DNA of 64,000 bases from Paenimyroides viscosum (GCF_003858535.1 NZ_RQTJ01000002.1:62001-126000), one strand, 5' to 3'. Positions 1-9,078 are shown, counted from the stretch's first letter. The notes: a model not told the origin generated them from the sequence alone. Numbers and translations are program-made.

Positions 1-562
1 TATATTTAAAGAAATCTAACGCCAGAACACCTGCAAAAATGACTAAAAAAGGCAATGCAAATTTATTTACATGGTTTAATAGCTGCACTAAAAAGTTGTT
101 TGCCCAAAAAAATATTGTAAACGACAATGCAAACAGAAAACTTGTTATAAAATCTACTTCATAATCTAAAGTTAAAATAAGCAACAACGCAATACCCATA
201 CATAGGTTTACAAAGTTAAAAAATGATAAGGATGATTTGGTTAAACAGTAGTTCACGATTGTTTTTTTACGAACATTTTGTATAAGCAAAGGTTTTACCA
301 AGGTGGTTGGCATTTTTTGAAAGAAATAACGAATTACCAGATCTCCCAACCATAAATAAACGGCATATTTAAAAAAACCCTGAAATGGATCCAATCCTTC
401 TTCTTCGGCTATTTTAAATAAACCGGCACTCATGCCCGCCATAGTTATCAAATAACAAATCCCGAAATAGCCTTTTCCTAAAGCCATTAAAACGCGCTGG
501 GCAACTGCACCCTTACGTGTCATAGCTTTCCACTCTAAGCTTGCAAGTTGTTTAAATGTCAT
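1..562 (-). CDS. DUF5687 family membrane protein (partial; 3' end beyond window)
   Basis: An open frame runs from ATG at 560-562 to the window edge, 187 codons without a stop. The N-terminus (MTFKQLASLEWKAMTRKG) resembles the start of DUF5687 proteins, which I know as polytopic membrane proteins from Flavobacteriia, often next to an ABC ATPase. Hydrophobic stretches at about residues 33-52 and 110-150 and further downstream support a multi-pass membrane protein. The role is unknown; an ABC-exporter permease-like role is only an inference. The partner gene would lie left of the window. Confidence 0.7.
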   Translation of the reverse strand, partial: MTFKQLASLEWKAMTRKGAVAQRVLMALGKGYFGICYLITMAGMSAGLFKIAEEEGLDPFQGFFKYAVYLWLGDLVIRYFFQKMPTTLVKPLLIQNVRKKTIVNYCLTKSSLSFFNFVNLCMGIALLLILTLDYEVDFITSFLFALSFTIFFWANNFLVQLLNHVNKFALPFLVIFAGVLALDFFKY

Positions 563-610
563 ACTCTGTTTTTATTTAGTAAGTAGGGTTTTTAACAAAA
601 TGTTACAAAA

Positions 611-640
611 AAAGAGTATGCTTTTTTAAACATACTCTTT
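611..640 (-). terminator. Intrinsic terminator of the ferredoxin-NADP reductase gene
   Basis: A perfect 10-bp stem (611-620 with 631-640) with a 10-nt loop. On the minus strand it is followed by a T-rich run. It sits 21 nt past the stop of the gene ending at 661. Confidence 0.75.
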
Positions 641-660
641 ATATTTTTTATATCGATTGA

Positions 661-1719
661 TTAATCAATGGCTTTTACAACTGCTTTTTCGGCTTCTTTA
701 CGTGTTCCGTCGAAACCGTCGATACCAGAAACGGTGGTATATTTCAACACATATTTCTTACCGGGATTTATTCGGTTATAAACACTTTGGCACATTAAAG
801 TAGCTTCGTGAAATCCGCATAAAATCAACTTTAATTTACCCGGATACGTGTTAATATCGCCAATAGCATAAATGCCTTCAATATTGGTTTGATAATCTAA
901 CGCGTTATTTACTTTAATGGCATTTTTTTCAATCTCTAATCCCCAGTTTGCAATAGGACCTAATTTTGGAGTTAAACCAAACAACGGAATAAAATAATCG
1001 GTTTTAATTGTTTGTGAAGATGCACCGCCGTCAAAAGACAAGGTTACTGCCTCTACATGCTCGTTTCCGTGAATTTCGGTAACTTCGGCAGGCGTTATCA
1101 AATTAATTTTCCCTTGATGTTTTAATTCCTGTACTTTTTCAACAGAGTCTAATGCGCCACGAAACTCATTTCTTCTGTGAACCAATGTCACGCTTTTAGC
1201 AACATCGCTTAAAAAGATACTCCAATCTAAAGCAGAATCGCCTCCACCACTTATAACAATGTCTTTATCTCTAAACTGTTCCGGATTTTTAACGAAATAT
1301 TCCACCCCTTTATCTTCGTAAAAACCTAAACCTTCTATAATTGGTTTACGTGGTTCAAAACTACCCAAACCACCAGCAATTGCAACGGCTTTTGCATGAT
1401 GTTTTGTACCTTTGTTTGTAGTAACAATGAACGTTCCGTCTTCTAACTTATCAATACTTTCGGCAACTTCGTTTAAGGTAAAACTAGGTTCAAACTGCTT
1501 TATTTGTTCCATTAAGTTATCGATCAATTCGGCAGCGCCAACAGACGGATAACCTGGTATATCGAAGATTGGTTTTTTAGGGTATAACTCTGTTAATTGT
1601 CCGCCGGGTTGCGGAAGTCCGTCAATTATATGACAGCGCAATTTTAATAATCCGGCTTCGAACACAGTAAAAAGTCCTGTTGGTCCGGCACCGATTATTA
1701 ATATATCAGTTTCAATCAT
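661..1719 (-). CDS. Ferredoxin--NADP+ reductase, thioredoxin-reductase-like type
   Basis: A 352-aa flavoprotein expected to move electrons between NADPH and ferredoxin in the cytoplasm (EC 1.18.1.2). The FAD-binding GAGPTG motif is at about residues 11-16 and the NADPH-binding GGGDSA motif at about 158-163. A late GIYAIGDINTYPG segment is the second FAD contact. The CxxC redox pair of true thioredoxin reductases is absent, which places it in the TrxR-like FNR group. It lies next to NifU and Mrp genes on the same strand, so a link to Fe-S assembly or flavodoxin/ferredoxin supply is reasonable. It ends in its own terminator. Confidence 0.88.
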   Translation of the reverse strand: MIETDILIIGAGPTGLFTVFEAGLLKLRCHIIDGLPQPGGQLTELYPKKPIFDIPGYPSVGAAELIDNLMEQIKQFEPSFTLNEVAESIDKLEDGTFIVTTNKGTKHHAKAVAIAGGLGSFEPRKPIIEGLGFYEDKGVEYFVKNPEQFRDKDIVISGGGDSALDWSIFLSDVAKSVTLVHRRNEFRGALDSVEKVQELKHQGKINLITPAEVTEIHGNEHVEAVTLSFDGGASSQTIKTDYFIPLFGLTPKLGPIANWGLEIEKNAIKVNNALDYQTNIEGIYAIGDINTYPGKLKLILCGFHEATLMCQSVYNRINPGKKYVLKYTTVSGIDGFDGTRKEAEKAVVKAID

Positions 1720-1763
1720 AAATTAAATTTTGTATAAAATTAAAACGCTCTAAGAATAAAAAA

Positions 1764-1790
1764 AGTGATAAATATCATTCATTTACCACT
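1764..1790 (-). terminator. Intrinsic terminator after the NifU gene
   Basis: A 10-bp stem with one mismatch (1764-1773 with 1781-1790). On the minus strand it is followed by seven T residues. It lies 16 nt past the NifU stop, so the reductase gene further along is probably transcribed separately. Confidence 0.6.
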
Positions 1791-1805
1791 ATTTCTTATA
1801 GCTTA

Positions 1806-2051
1806 TTAAAGAACGGCAACGTTTTCTACCGTTTCAATTTCAGGTGCGAATTTTTTAATTGTAGTTTCCACCCCTGCTTTTAATGTCATTTGGTTGATTT
1901 TACAAGATGTACAAGCACCTTCTAATCGCACTTTAACGTATTTGTCGTCTTCGATAGAAACAAGGCTGATGTCACCTCCGTCTGATTTTAAAAACGGACG
2001 AATTTCCTCTAACGCTTTTTCTACATTTTGTCTTATTGCTTCTGAAGTCAT
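1806..2051 (-). CDS. NifU-like C-terminal domain protein (Fe-S scaffold/carrier)
   Basis: An 81-aa single-domain protein. It has the NifU C-terminal signature LKSDGGDI near residues 21-28 and a CTSCK CxxC pair near 47-50, which in this family binds a transferable [4Fe-4S] cluster. A start at 2051 (MTSEAIRQ) gives the usual family length; an in-frame ATG at 2075 would add eight residues unlike the family. It lies 39 nt downstream of the Mrp gene on the same strand, so the two are likely one operon for Fe-S cluster delivery. Confidence 0.9.
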   Translation of the reverse strand: MTSEAIRQNVEKALEEIRPFLKSDGGDISLVSIEDDKYVKVRLEGACTSCKINQMTLKAGVETTIKKFAPEIETVENVAVL

Positions 2052-2090
2052 ATTTTTAAAATTGATGTAAAACAATCAATGTTTTAATTT

Positions 2091-3215
2091 TTATTTTACA
2101 GCAGAACAACCTGCCATTGTTGTAATTTTAACTGCTTCGGTTGGTGGAAGCGATTCGTTTCTTAAAACGGTTTGCGACACTACATTTCTAGCGATTTCCA
2201 CAAAAGCGTCACTTACTACAGATTGATCCTGTAATGCTGCTGGACGACCGTAATCGCCTGCTTCGCGAATACTTTGTACAATTGGCACTTCACCTAAAAA
2301 CGGAACATCTAAATCTAAAGCAAGATTCTTTGCCCCTTCTTGACCAAAAATATAATACTTGTTTTCAGGTAATTCTTCCGGAGTAAAATACGCCATGTTT
2401 TCCACAATACCTAAAACCGGTACATTGATGCTGTCTGCCATAAACATCGATACACCTTTTCTTGCATCAGCCAACGCAACTGCTTGCGGTGTACTTACTA
2501 CCACCGCACCTGTAATTGGTAACGACTGTAATAACGACAGGTGAATATCGCCCGTTCCTGGTGGTAAATCTAAAAGTAAGAAATCTAATTCGCCCCAATC
2601 TGCATCAAAAATCATTTGGTTTAATGCTTTAGAAGCCATTGGTCCGCGCCATATTACTGCCTGATCTGGACTTGTAAAAAATCCGATTGATAGTAATTCA
2701 ACTCCGTAACTTACAATAGGTTTCATTTTTGATTTTCCGTCTACATCAACCGAAATAGGTTTCGATTTTTCAACATCAAACATAATTGGCATTGATGGTC
2801 CGTAAATATCGGCATCTAAAACACCTACTTTAAAGCCCATATTTGCTAAAGTAACCGCCAAGTTTGCTGTAATTGTAGATTTACCAACACCACCTTTACC
2901 AGACGACACCGCAATAATATTACTGATTCCCGGAATTGATTTTCCTTTGATTTCTGGTTTCTCAGGAGTTTCAATCTTAATATTTACTTTTACTTTTGCC
3001 TTATCATAGATTTTTTCGTGAATTGTTTTCATGATATCCACTTCGGCACGTTTTTTAATATGTAAAGCCGGTGTGTGTAAAGTAACATCAACCACCACTT
3101 CATCGCCAAAAGTCATTACGTTTTGTACTGCACCGCTTTCAACCATATTTTTACCTTCGCCAGCAACCGAAATGGTTTCTAACGCTGCCAATATCTCTTT
3201 TCTATCTAATTTCAT
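2091..3215 (-). CDS. mrp: Mrp/NBP35-family P-loop ATPase, Fe-S cluster carrier
   Basis: A 374-aa protein. Residues about 1-95 form a MIP18/DUF59-type domain, followed by a MinD-like ATPase with the deviant Walker A SSGKGGVGKST near 105-115 and the LLLDLPPGTGDIH block near 205-217. Family members load and deliver [4Fe-4S] clusters. The CxxC pair that many Mrp proteins have after the NMA motif is missing here (NMAYFTPEELPENKYY). I believe this is common in Flavobacteriia. Pairing with the adjacent NifU supports a joint role. Confidence 0.88.
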   Translation of the reverse strand: MKLDRKEILAALETISVAGEGKNMVESGAVQNVMTFGDEVVVDVTLHTPALHIKKRAEVDIMKTIHEKIYDKAKVKVNIKIETPEKPEIKGKSIPGISNIIAVSSGKGGVGKSTITANLAVTLANMGFKVGVLDADIYGPSMPIMFDVEKSKPISVDVDGKSKMKPIVSYGVELLSIGFFTSPDQAVIWRGPMASKALNQMIFDADWGELDFLLLDLPPGTGDIHLSLLQSLPITGAVVVSTPQAVALADARKGVSMFMADSINVPVLGIVENMAYFTPEELPENKYYIFGQEGAKNLALDLDVPFLGEVPIVQSIREAGDYGRPAALQDQSVVSDAFVEIARNVVSQTVLRNESLPPTEAVKITTMAGCSAVK

Positions 3216-3286
3216 TGAATGTGTCTTAAAATTAAGTTGGATAATATTCTGTTAGTAAACAACTTATATAGAATTATTTTAAATTG

Positions 3287-3294
3287 CAAAGATA
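3287..3294 (-). promoter_or_regulatory. Candidate -7 promoter element for mrp-nifU
   Basis: The minus strand reads TATCTTTG, a full match to the Bacteroidota -7 consensus TAnnTTTG, about 70 nt upstream of the mrp ATG. The -33 box is not clear. Confidence 0.5.
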
Positions 3295-3447
3295 ATACGA
3301 AATTATCACAATGTAAAGTTAATCATTTGATAAATGCTGTGTTTACAGCTTTGATAGTTATTTTTTATACCAATAATAGTTAACCTTTATTTTATATGGT
3401 TCATTTCTTAAAAAATTGTACTTTTATAAAAAGATAAAAATAAAATT

Positions 3448-3948
3448 ATGGCACAGATAACATTTAAAGGAAACCAAATTAATACCGCAGGAAATTTACC
3501 TGAAATTGGCGCTACAGCTCCGGATTTTAAATTAACAGCAAGCGATTTATCTGAAAAATCGTTAAGTGATTACAAAGGAAAAAATGTGGTTTTAAATATT
3601 TTTCCGAGTGTTGATACAGGTGTTTGCGCACAATCTGTACGCACCTTTAACAAAGAAGTTTCGGCTGTAGATAATACGGTTGTTTTATGTATTTCTAAAG
3701 ATTTACCTTTTGCATTGAATCGTTTTTGCGCGGCTGAAGGTTTACAGAATGTAGAAACACTATCGGATTTTAAAACCAACGACTTTAACAATGCTTACGG
3801 CGTACAAATGACCGATGGACCTTTAAACGGATTAATGAGTCGAGCGGTAGTTGTTATTAACCCAGAAGGAAAAGTGGTTTACAATGAACAAGTTCCTGAA
3901 ATCACTCAAGAACCAGATTATAACCATGCAATTAATGCGTTGAAGTAA
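3448..3948 (+). CDS. tpx: Thiol peroxidase (Tpx)
   Basis: A 166-aa atypical 2-Cys peroxiredoxin that reduces H2O2 and alkyl hydroperoxides using thioredoxin. The peroxidatic cysteine lies in FPSVDTGVCAQSVRTFN (about C60) and the resolving cysteine in RFCAAEGL (about C94). The family motif VVLCISKDLPFA is present near residues 79-90. Length and order are typical. It is a single gene with its own downstream terminator. The 230-nt gap upstream holds the divergent mrp promoter and probably its own. Confidence 0.95.
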   Translation: MAQITFKGNQINTAGNLPEIGATAPDFKLTASDLSEKSLSDYKGKNVVLNIFPSVDTGVCAQSVRTFNKEVSAVDNTVVLCISKDLPFALNRFCAAEGLQNVETLSDFKTNDFNNAYGVQMTDGPLNGLMSRAVVVINPEGKVVYNEQVPEITQEPDYNHAINALK

Positions 3949-3970
3949 AAGTTGCTTTTTTAATGAAAAA

Positions 3971-4004
3971 CACCGCCAAAGTTTAAAACTTTGGCGGTGT
4001 TTTT
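3971..4004 (+). terminator. Intrinsic terminator of tpx
   Basis: A 29-nt palindrome at 3971-3999 followed by T5. Its centre, CCAAAGTTTAAAACTTTGG, recurs in two other palindromes in this window. Confidence 0.85.
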
Positions 4005-4063
4005 GTATGAATATCATAAAAATATTAGTACATTCACAACTAAATTAACAATACTTGTGAATT

Positions 4064-5473
4064 ATGCTTAAAAAAATACTTTTACTCATTTTTTTTCTAT
4101 TAAATCTCAATGCATATTGTCAATATTGTGTTGAGAATATTTTTTGTAATTCTTTTGGCACTTTAGGTCATTGTGTAGCAGTTACCACAAAAGATAATAA
4201 AATGCTACTTTATGGAGGGAATGCTTACGGACAATTAGGTAATAATTCAAAAAATGGACAAAAAATTTTTTCCGATCCTTTTATTCTTAGTAAAAATGAA
4301 TGGAAAATGATAAGTTTTGGAGCCGGTCACACTTTAGGCATTAAAAATGATGGAAGTTTATGGAGTTGGGGAACAAATGATTCTGGAAGATTAGGAAATG
4401 GAACAATAGATGCAGGCAACTTCTTACCTAAACAGATTGGTTCAGATAAAGATTGGGACTTGATAGCTGCGGGAACTTGGCATTCATTGGCATTAAAAAA
4501 AGATGGCACATTGTGGGGATGGGGAAATACAAGAACTGAATCATTAGGATACTTTCATTTTAATCTACCATTAGACCAAACAACACCTATTAAATTAAAT
4601 AATGATAATGATTGGAGCTATGTACATGCAAGCAATTACACCACTTTAGCTATAAAGAAAAATGGTTCACTTTATGGTACAGGAGCTGTAAAAATAGGAA
4701 CCGGAAATTCAGGCGCAAGTGCACCTCTTCGTTTTCCTGAAGGTACTCAAGTTCAAGCTAATGGATTTTATAAAATTGGAAATGAAAATAATTGGAAAAA
4801 GATTATAACTGGTTCCGATGATTTTTTTGTTATGCTCAAAAATGATAATACATTATGGGGATGGTCATATACTTCTGCTGCCACATCTAATATAGATATA
4901 AAAAAAGTAAATTATTGTACAGAATATTCACAAATTGGAGATTCAAATTGGAAAGATGTTGATGTGAGTCACAATGCTTTTATAGGAATAAAAGAAGATG
5001 GTACTTTATGGCATTTTGGGTTATTAACATATAACATAATCAATAAAAAGATAATACAGATTGGAACTGACTCAAATTGAAAAAAAGCAGTAGCAGGTCA
5101 TAACACACATTACTTGGTAAAAGAAGACAATTCGTTATGGTTTCTTGGAATTTCTGAAACCTTTCAAGGTTTTGAATCAAATTTTGTAGCTACCGACCCT
5201 CTATTAATATATGATTGTAAAAACCTCCCCGATTCTGCAAAAAATAATTTTGATTTCTTGTTGTATCCAAATCCTACATCAGATATTATTTTTTGGAATA
5301 AAGACATTTCAATCCGTAAAATAACTTTTTATTCAGAAAATTGAGACGCCGTATTATTCAAAAATGTTTCCAGCAATTCGCTTGATGTATCATCGCTTGC
5401 TCATGGAACCTATATAATAAAACTAGAAGCCAATAGCCGAACAGTTTATCATTCAAAATTTATAAAAAAATAA
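4064..5473 (+). pseudogene. RCC1-repeat protein with T9SS type A sorting domain, interrupted by two in-frame TGA codons
   Basis: One frame from ATG 4064 to TAA 5471-5473 carries a signal peptide, at least six RCC1-type repeats (pattern W...AxGxxHxLxIKxDGxLWxWG) and a C-terminal sorting domain (YPNPTSDIIFW near 5266 to IKKfinal). TGA interrupts it at 5078-5080 and 5342-5344. The first TGA sits exactly where five earlier repeats have Trp (DW, NW, SNW), so it is a TGG-to-TGA change. The second falls inside the sorting domain. Nothing else is disrupted and there are no frameshifts. If not read through, the product is a 338-aa secreted fragment lacking its sorting signal. TGA serves as a normal stop in neighbouring genes, so decay is likelier than recoding. 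Confidence 0.85.
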
Positions 5474-5484
5474 GATTAAAACAG

Positions 5485-5516
5485 AAAACGTCCAAAGTTT
5501 AAACTTTGGACGTTTT
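5485..5516. terminator. Bidirectional terminator, perfect 32-nt palindrome
   Basis: A perfect inverted repeat between two convergent genes, ending in TTTTGTTT on the plus strand and T-rich on the minus strand. Its centre, CCAAAGTTTAAACTTTGG, is shared with the tpx terminator while the outer arms differ. Confidence 0.8.
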
Positions 5517-5518
5517 GT

Positions 5519-5833
5519 TTATGGCTCCCAAAAATGATCATTAAAATTTTGAACCGTATTTTCTTTGATCTTTACTCCTTCATTTTCTAACAACTGTTGC
5601 ATTAAATTGGTTCCTTGGAAATGATGTTTGCCTGTTAGCAATCCTTTACGGTTTACTACTCTGTGTGCAGGAATATCTTCGTGTATAGCAGATGCGTTTA
5701 AGGCATAACCTACCATTCGGGCAGAACGTGGTGCGCCTATCTTTTTTGCAATGGCTCCGTAAGTTGTAATTTTTCCGTAAGGAATCTGTTTAACAACTTC
5801 ATAAACTCGTTGAAAAAAATCTTTTTCAATCAT
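5519..5833 (-). CDS. Alkyltransferase-like protein (MGMT family, no acceptor cysteine)
   Basis: A 104-aa protein with the MGMT C-terminal DNA-binding fold: the helix-turn-helix region PYGKITTYGAIAKKIG near residues 18-33, the arginine finger region SARMVGYAL, and the active-site loop. The loop reads IPAHRVVN, so the alkyl-accepting Cys of PCHR is Ala. Such ATL proteins bind O6-alkylguanine without repairing it and hand lesions to nucleotide excision repair. The gene overlaps the LysE-type gene by 8 nt, suggesting co-transcription with it and trmB. Confidence 0.88.
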   Translation of the reverse strand: MIEKDFFQRVYEVVKQIPYGKITTYGAIAKKIGAPRSARMVGYALNASAIHEDIPAHRVVNRKGLLTGKHHFQGTNLMQQLLENEGVKIKENTVQNFNDHFWEP

Positions 5834-6452
5834 TATAAAAAAGCTTGCAAAGGTTTATAAGAGTAATTAACCCGGTAATGCATCCTAATATTTTATTGAT
5901 ATTTTTTAAAACAAAACTATCTTGATCTGTTTTGTTTTTAAATAAATTAATATAAAACATAAAAGCTAAAAAAGCACCTATTAACACCCCAACGGTCAAC
6001 AATATATTACTTATGTAATTAATACTATAAAAATTATTATTTACAGCGGTAACGGTTATAAACACATAATAAAATATAGGAAATACGTTTATTAACGCCA
6101 ACAATATACCTTGAGTAAAACGTTTTCTTTTTTGTACAACCTGAACTTCACTATCGTTATTTTTCTTAGGTTTTGCAACAAAAAAATAAATTGTTAATAT
6201 TAAAAAAACCACAAAACCAATTTCACGAAGAATGTTGGTTATAAAAATACTATTATCAATAATTTTCGCAAAGAAAACCGCCAAATACGTTTGTAGTGCA
6301 ATAACAACAAATGTACCCAGCATAAAGCTGTACGCATTTTTCATTCCTTCTTTTTTAGAAATATTTACCACGGTAGCATTTAAAATACCTGGCAGTAACG
6401 TTCCTAAAACAGAGGCACCAAGCCCTGTTAAAAAAGGAAGAAGATAATTCAT
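5826..6452 (-). CDS. LysE-type exporter family membrane protein
   Basis: A 208-aa protein with about six hydrophobic segments and the LysE/RhtB-like start LLPFLTGLGASVLGTLLPGILNATVVN. Family members export amino acids or related small molecules from the cytoplasm; the substrate here is unknown. Its start overlaps the trmB stop (TAATG), and its end overlaps the alkyltransferase-like gene. The three form a tight operon. The charged cytoplasmic linker near residues 95-110 is normal for the family. Confidence 0.75.
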   Translation of the reverse strand: MNYLLPFLTGLGASVLGTLLPGILNATVVNISKKEGMKNAYSFMLGTFVVIALQTYLAVFFAKIIDNSIFITNILREIGFVVFLILTIYFFVAKPKKNNDSEVQVVQKRKRFTQGILLALINVFPIFYYVFITVTAVNNNFYSINYISNILLTVGVLIGAFLAFMFYINLFKNKTDQDSFVLKNINKILGCITGLITLINLCKLFYND

Positions 6453-7126
6453 TATTTAAGTTGAAATTTAATATAAGTAATTGGTTTGTTTTGCTCTAGA
6501 TATTGCGACTCATAAAAAGTTTGTATTGCAGTAACTACTTCCGGAGCGCCTTCGTTTCTATACACATGATGGTTTGCGTACAATACTTTATGTCCTGCAC
6601 CATGCAATAACCCCAAAGTATAACCGTGCATAAATTCACTATCGGTTTTAAGGTTTACGATACCTTCTTGTTTCAAGATATTTTTATATCGAGCCAAAAA
6701 TTCTTCGTTGGTTAAACGGTGTTTTGTACGTTTGTATTTAATTTGAGGATCGGGAAAAGTAATCCATATTTCATCAACTTCATGCGTACCGAAACAATTT
6801 TCAATCAATTCTATCTGCGTGCGTAAAAAAGCTACATTCGGTAAATTTTCTTCAACCGCCGTTTTAGCTCCACGCCAAAAACGAGATCCTTTTATATCAA
6901 CTCCGATAAAATTTGTATTTGGATAACGACGTGCTAGCTCAACAGAATATTCGCCTTTACCACAACCTAATTCTAAAACAATTGGGTTATCGTTTTTAAA
7001 AACTTCTTTATTCCACTTGCCTTTTAAGCTAAAAGTATTGTTTAAAACCTCTTCTCTATTTGGCTGATATACATTTGAGAACGTTTCGTTTTCTCTGAAA
7101 CGTTTCAATTTATTTTTACTTCCCAC
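6452..7126 (-). CDS. trmB: tRNA (guanosine(46)-N7)-methyltransferase
   Basis: A 224-aa SAM-dependent enzyme that methylates G46 in the tRNA variable loop. The SAM-binding motif LELGCGKGEYSVELA is near residues 49-63, and the family motif IWITFPDPQIKYKRTKHRLT near 117-136 holds the catalytic/tRNA contacts. Length is standard. It is the first gene of a three-gene minus-strand group with the exporter and the alkyltransferase-like gene. Confidence 0.95.
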   Translation of the reverse strand: MGSKNKLKRFRENETFSNVYQPNREEVLNNTFSLKGKWNKEVFKNDNPIVLELGCGKGEYSVELARRYPNTNFIGVDIKGSRFWRGAKTAVEENLPNVAFLRTQIELIENCFGTHEVDEIWITFPDPQIKYKRTKHRLTNEEFLARYKNILKQEGIVNLKTDSEFMHGYTLGLLHGAGHKVLYANHHVYRNEGAPEVVTAIQTFYESQYLEQNKPITYIKFQLK

Positions 7127-7193
7127 ATCTATAAATTTTGGTAAAAATACAACAATTGCCGTTTAATAAAAATCTTGAAAAACAAAAAAGCTG

Positions 7194-8243
7194 TTATTTT
7201 TTAACAGCTTTTTCTATGGTAAATGAAAATTCAGACCCTACACCTATTTTACTTTCTACGTAAATATGTTCGTTATGGGCTTCTATAATGTGTTTTACAA
7301 TGGATAGTCCTAAACCAGATCCGCCAACATCTCGTGATCTGCTAACATCTGTTCTATAAAAACGTTCAAACAATCGGGGAATATGTTTTTTTTCTATTCC
7401 GTAACCGTTATCTGTTATTCTTACCAATAATTTATTATCGGTTAAACTTTCTATTGATACTTCTGTTGTGCCGTTTTCTCTTCCGTATTTTATAGAATTA
7501 TCAACCAAATTTAAAACAACTTGATTTATTTTTTCTCGATCACCTTTTACTATAATAGATCTGTAATGATCTTTATCAAACATCATTGTTATGTCCTTTT
7601 TCTCGGCTTTCATTTCCAAAAGATCAAATACATTTTGAAAGATCTCTATAATATCAAAGGTTTGCTTATTTAGCTTTAATTCATTTGTTTCTAATTTGGT
7701 AATCATATCCAAATCGTTCACAATTTCAATTAATCGTTCAATACCTTTATCGGCACGAGTTAAATATTTTTTACGCAGGGCTTTGTCTTTAACACCGCCT
7801 TCTAACAAGGTTGAAACATACCCTTGTACGGTGAATAATGGTGTTTTAAGTTCGTGAGCTACGTTACCAATAAATTCACGGCGGTATTCTTCTTGTACTC
7901 TTAACGATTCTATTTCTACTTTTTTATCGGTCGCGAATTTGTTTACTTCGTACATTAACGTTTGCATATCGGTTGTAATGGGCTGATTTCGCAGTACCGA
8001 TTCGTCTAGAATGCTTACTTCTTTGTAAATTTTTTGAATGCGACGGTAAATAAATCGCTCTACCCTATATTGAAGTACGTAGAAACTAAACGCAAAAAAC
8101 AGTAGCGTAAATGTTACTGTAAAAAGCCAATCTATAGTAAAGAATAAATACTGTAATAGTATTATAAGCAGCGTGCTAAAAATGGTGATTACAGCCGCCG
8201 ATTTTACTGCAAATTTATATGATTTACGGTAGTTTATACCCAT
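7194..8243 (-). CDS. PhoR-like sensor histidine kinase
   Basis: A 349-aa protein with two N-terminal membrane helices (about 12-35 and 38-58) and almost no extracytoplasmic loop. A linker follows, then a HisKA domain with VAHELKTPL (phospho-accepting His near 129) and an HATPase domain (NLVDNSIKYG, DNGYGI, GGSGLGLSI). Lacking a periplasmic sensor, it probably senses through the membrane or a partner, as PhoR does. It overlaps the response regulator stop by one base (TAATG), so they form one unit. The name PhoR rests on architecture and context. Confidence 0.85.
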   Translation of the reverse strand: MGINYRKSYKFAVKSAAVITIFSTLLIILLQYLFFTIDWLFTVTFTLLFFAFSFYVLQYRVERFIYRRIQKIYKEVSILDESVLRNQPITTDMQTLMYEVNKFATDKKVEIESLRVQEEYRREFIGNVAHELKTPLFTVQGYVSTLLEGGVKDKALRKKYLTRADKGIERLIEIVNDLDMITKLETNELKLNKQTFDIIEIFQNVFDLLEMKAEKKDITMMFDKDHYRSIIVKGDREKINQVVLNLVDNSIKYGRENGTTEVSIESLTDNKLLVRITDNGYGIEKKHIPRLFERFYRTDVSRSRDVGGSGLGLSIVKHIIEAHNEHIYVESKIGVGSEFSFTIEKAVKK

Positions 8244-8926
8244 TAAACTTCTATTTTATAACCAACTCCTTTAATTGTTTTAAACAAATCGTCGCCAATT
8301 TTTTCGCGTAGCTTTCGTATGTGTACATCAATAGTTCTGCCGCCTACAATTACTTCGTTACCCCAAACTTTATCTAAAATTTCTTCGCGTTTAAAAACTT
8401 TTCCCGGTTTTGATGCCAACAAGTAAAATAATTCAAACTCTTTACGTGGTAAAATAATTTCGACTTTATCTTTTATAATTTTGTATTCTTCGCGGTTAAT
8501 TTCAATATTCCCAATTTTTAAAACATCTTCTGCAGGTGCACCTTCTTTAACTCTGCGTAACAATGCTTTTACTTTACTAACCAATAATTTTGGTTTTATA
8601 GGTTTGGTAATATAATCATCGGCACCAACATCAAAACCTGCAACTTGAGAATAATCTTCGCCTCGGGCTGTTAAAAAGGTAATAATGGTATTGTTTAATA
8701 CGGGCGCTTTTCGCATGTTCTCGCAAGTTTCAATACCATCCATTTCGGGCATCATCACGTCCAAAATTACTAAATTAGGTATTTCTTTTTTTGCAATTGT
8801 TAATGCGTCTTTTCCGTTTTTAGCGGTAAATACTTGATAGTTTTCTGCTTCAAGATTAAATCCTACAATTTCTAAAATATCTGCATCGTCATCAACCAGC
8901 AAAATTTTAATGTCCTTGTTTTTCAT
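8243..8926 (-). CDS. OmpR/PhoB-family response regulator
   Basis: A 227-aa protein with a receiver domain (acidic pocket DDDAD near 12-16, phospho-acceptor Asp in LVILDVMMPEMDG near 55, Lys in ITKPIKPK near 107) and a C-terminal winged helix (GGRTIDVHIRKLREKIG near 198-214). Such regulators bind 11-bp-periodic direct repeats as dimers. The gene is divergent from a TonB receptor whose upstream region contains such a repeat, so it probably controls that receptor. The kinase gene follows immediately. Confidence 0.9.
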   Translation of the reverse strand: MKNKDIKILLVDDDADILEIVGFNLEAENYQVFTAKNGKDALTIAKKEIPNLVILDVMMPEMDGIETCENMRKAPVLNNTIITFLTARGEDYSQVAGFDVGADDYITKPIKPKLLVSKVKALLRRVKEGAPAEDVLKIGNIEINREEYKIIKDKVEIILPRKEFELFYLLASKPGKVFKREEILDKVWGNEVIVGGRTIDVHIRKLREKIGDDLFKTIKGVGYKIEV

Positions 8927-9045
8927 TTGTTATATGTTGTTTCAGTTGTAAAATTAAAGATAAATAAAAAGCAAACAACCGCTTAACAATTATTTAATGT
9001 GGTAACATTTAATTTACAAAAACCCAACATATTCATAATTGGGCT

Positions 9046-9078
9046 ATAACCTTACAATAACCTTTAGGTAATTTCTTT
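9046..9078 (+). promoter_or_regulatory. PhoB-style direct repeat upstream of the TonB receptor gene
   Basis: ATAACCTT occurs at 9046-9053 and again at 9057-9064, exactly 11 bp apart, the spacing of Pho-box half-sites. TTTG at 9075-9078 follows 10 bp after the repeat, where a -7 element could lie, so the repeat would take the place of the -33 box as in PhoB-activated promoters. The -7 match (TTTCTTTG) is imperfect. Confidence 0.45.

Noticed and set aside
5078-5344. TGA read as Trp (alternative genetic code or recoding)
   Set aside because: Neighbouring genes such as the serine hydrolase, the exonuclease and OsmC end in TGA at normal family length, and many Trp codons in the same gene are TGG. 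The other split gene uses TAG.
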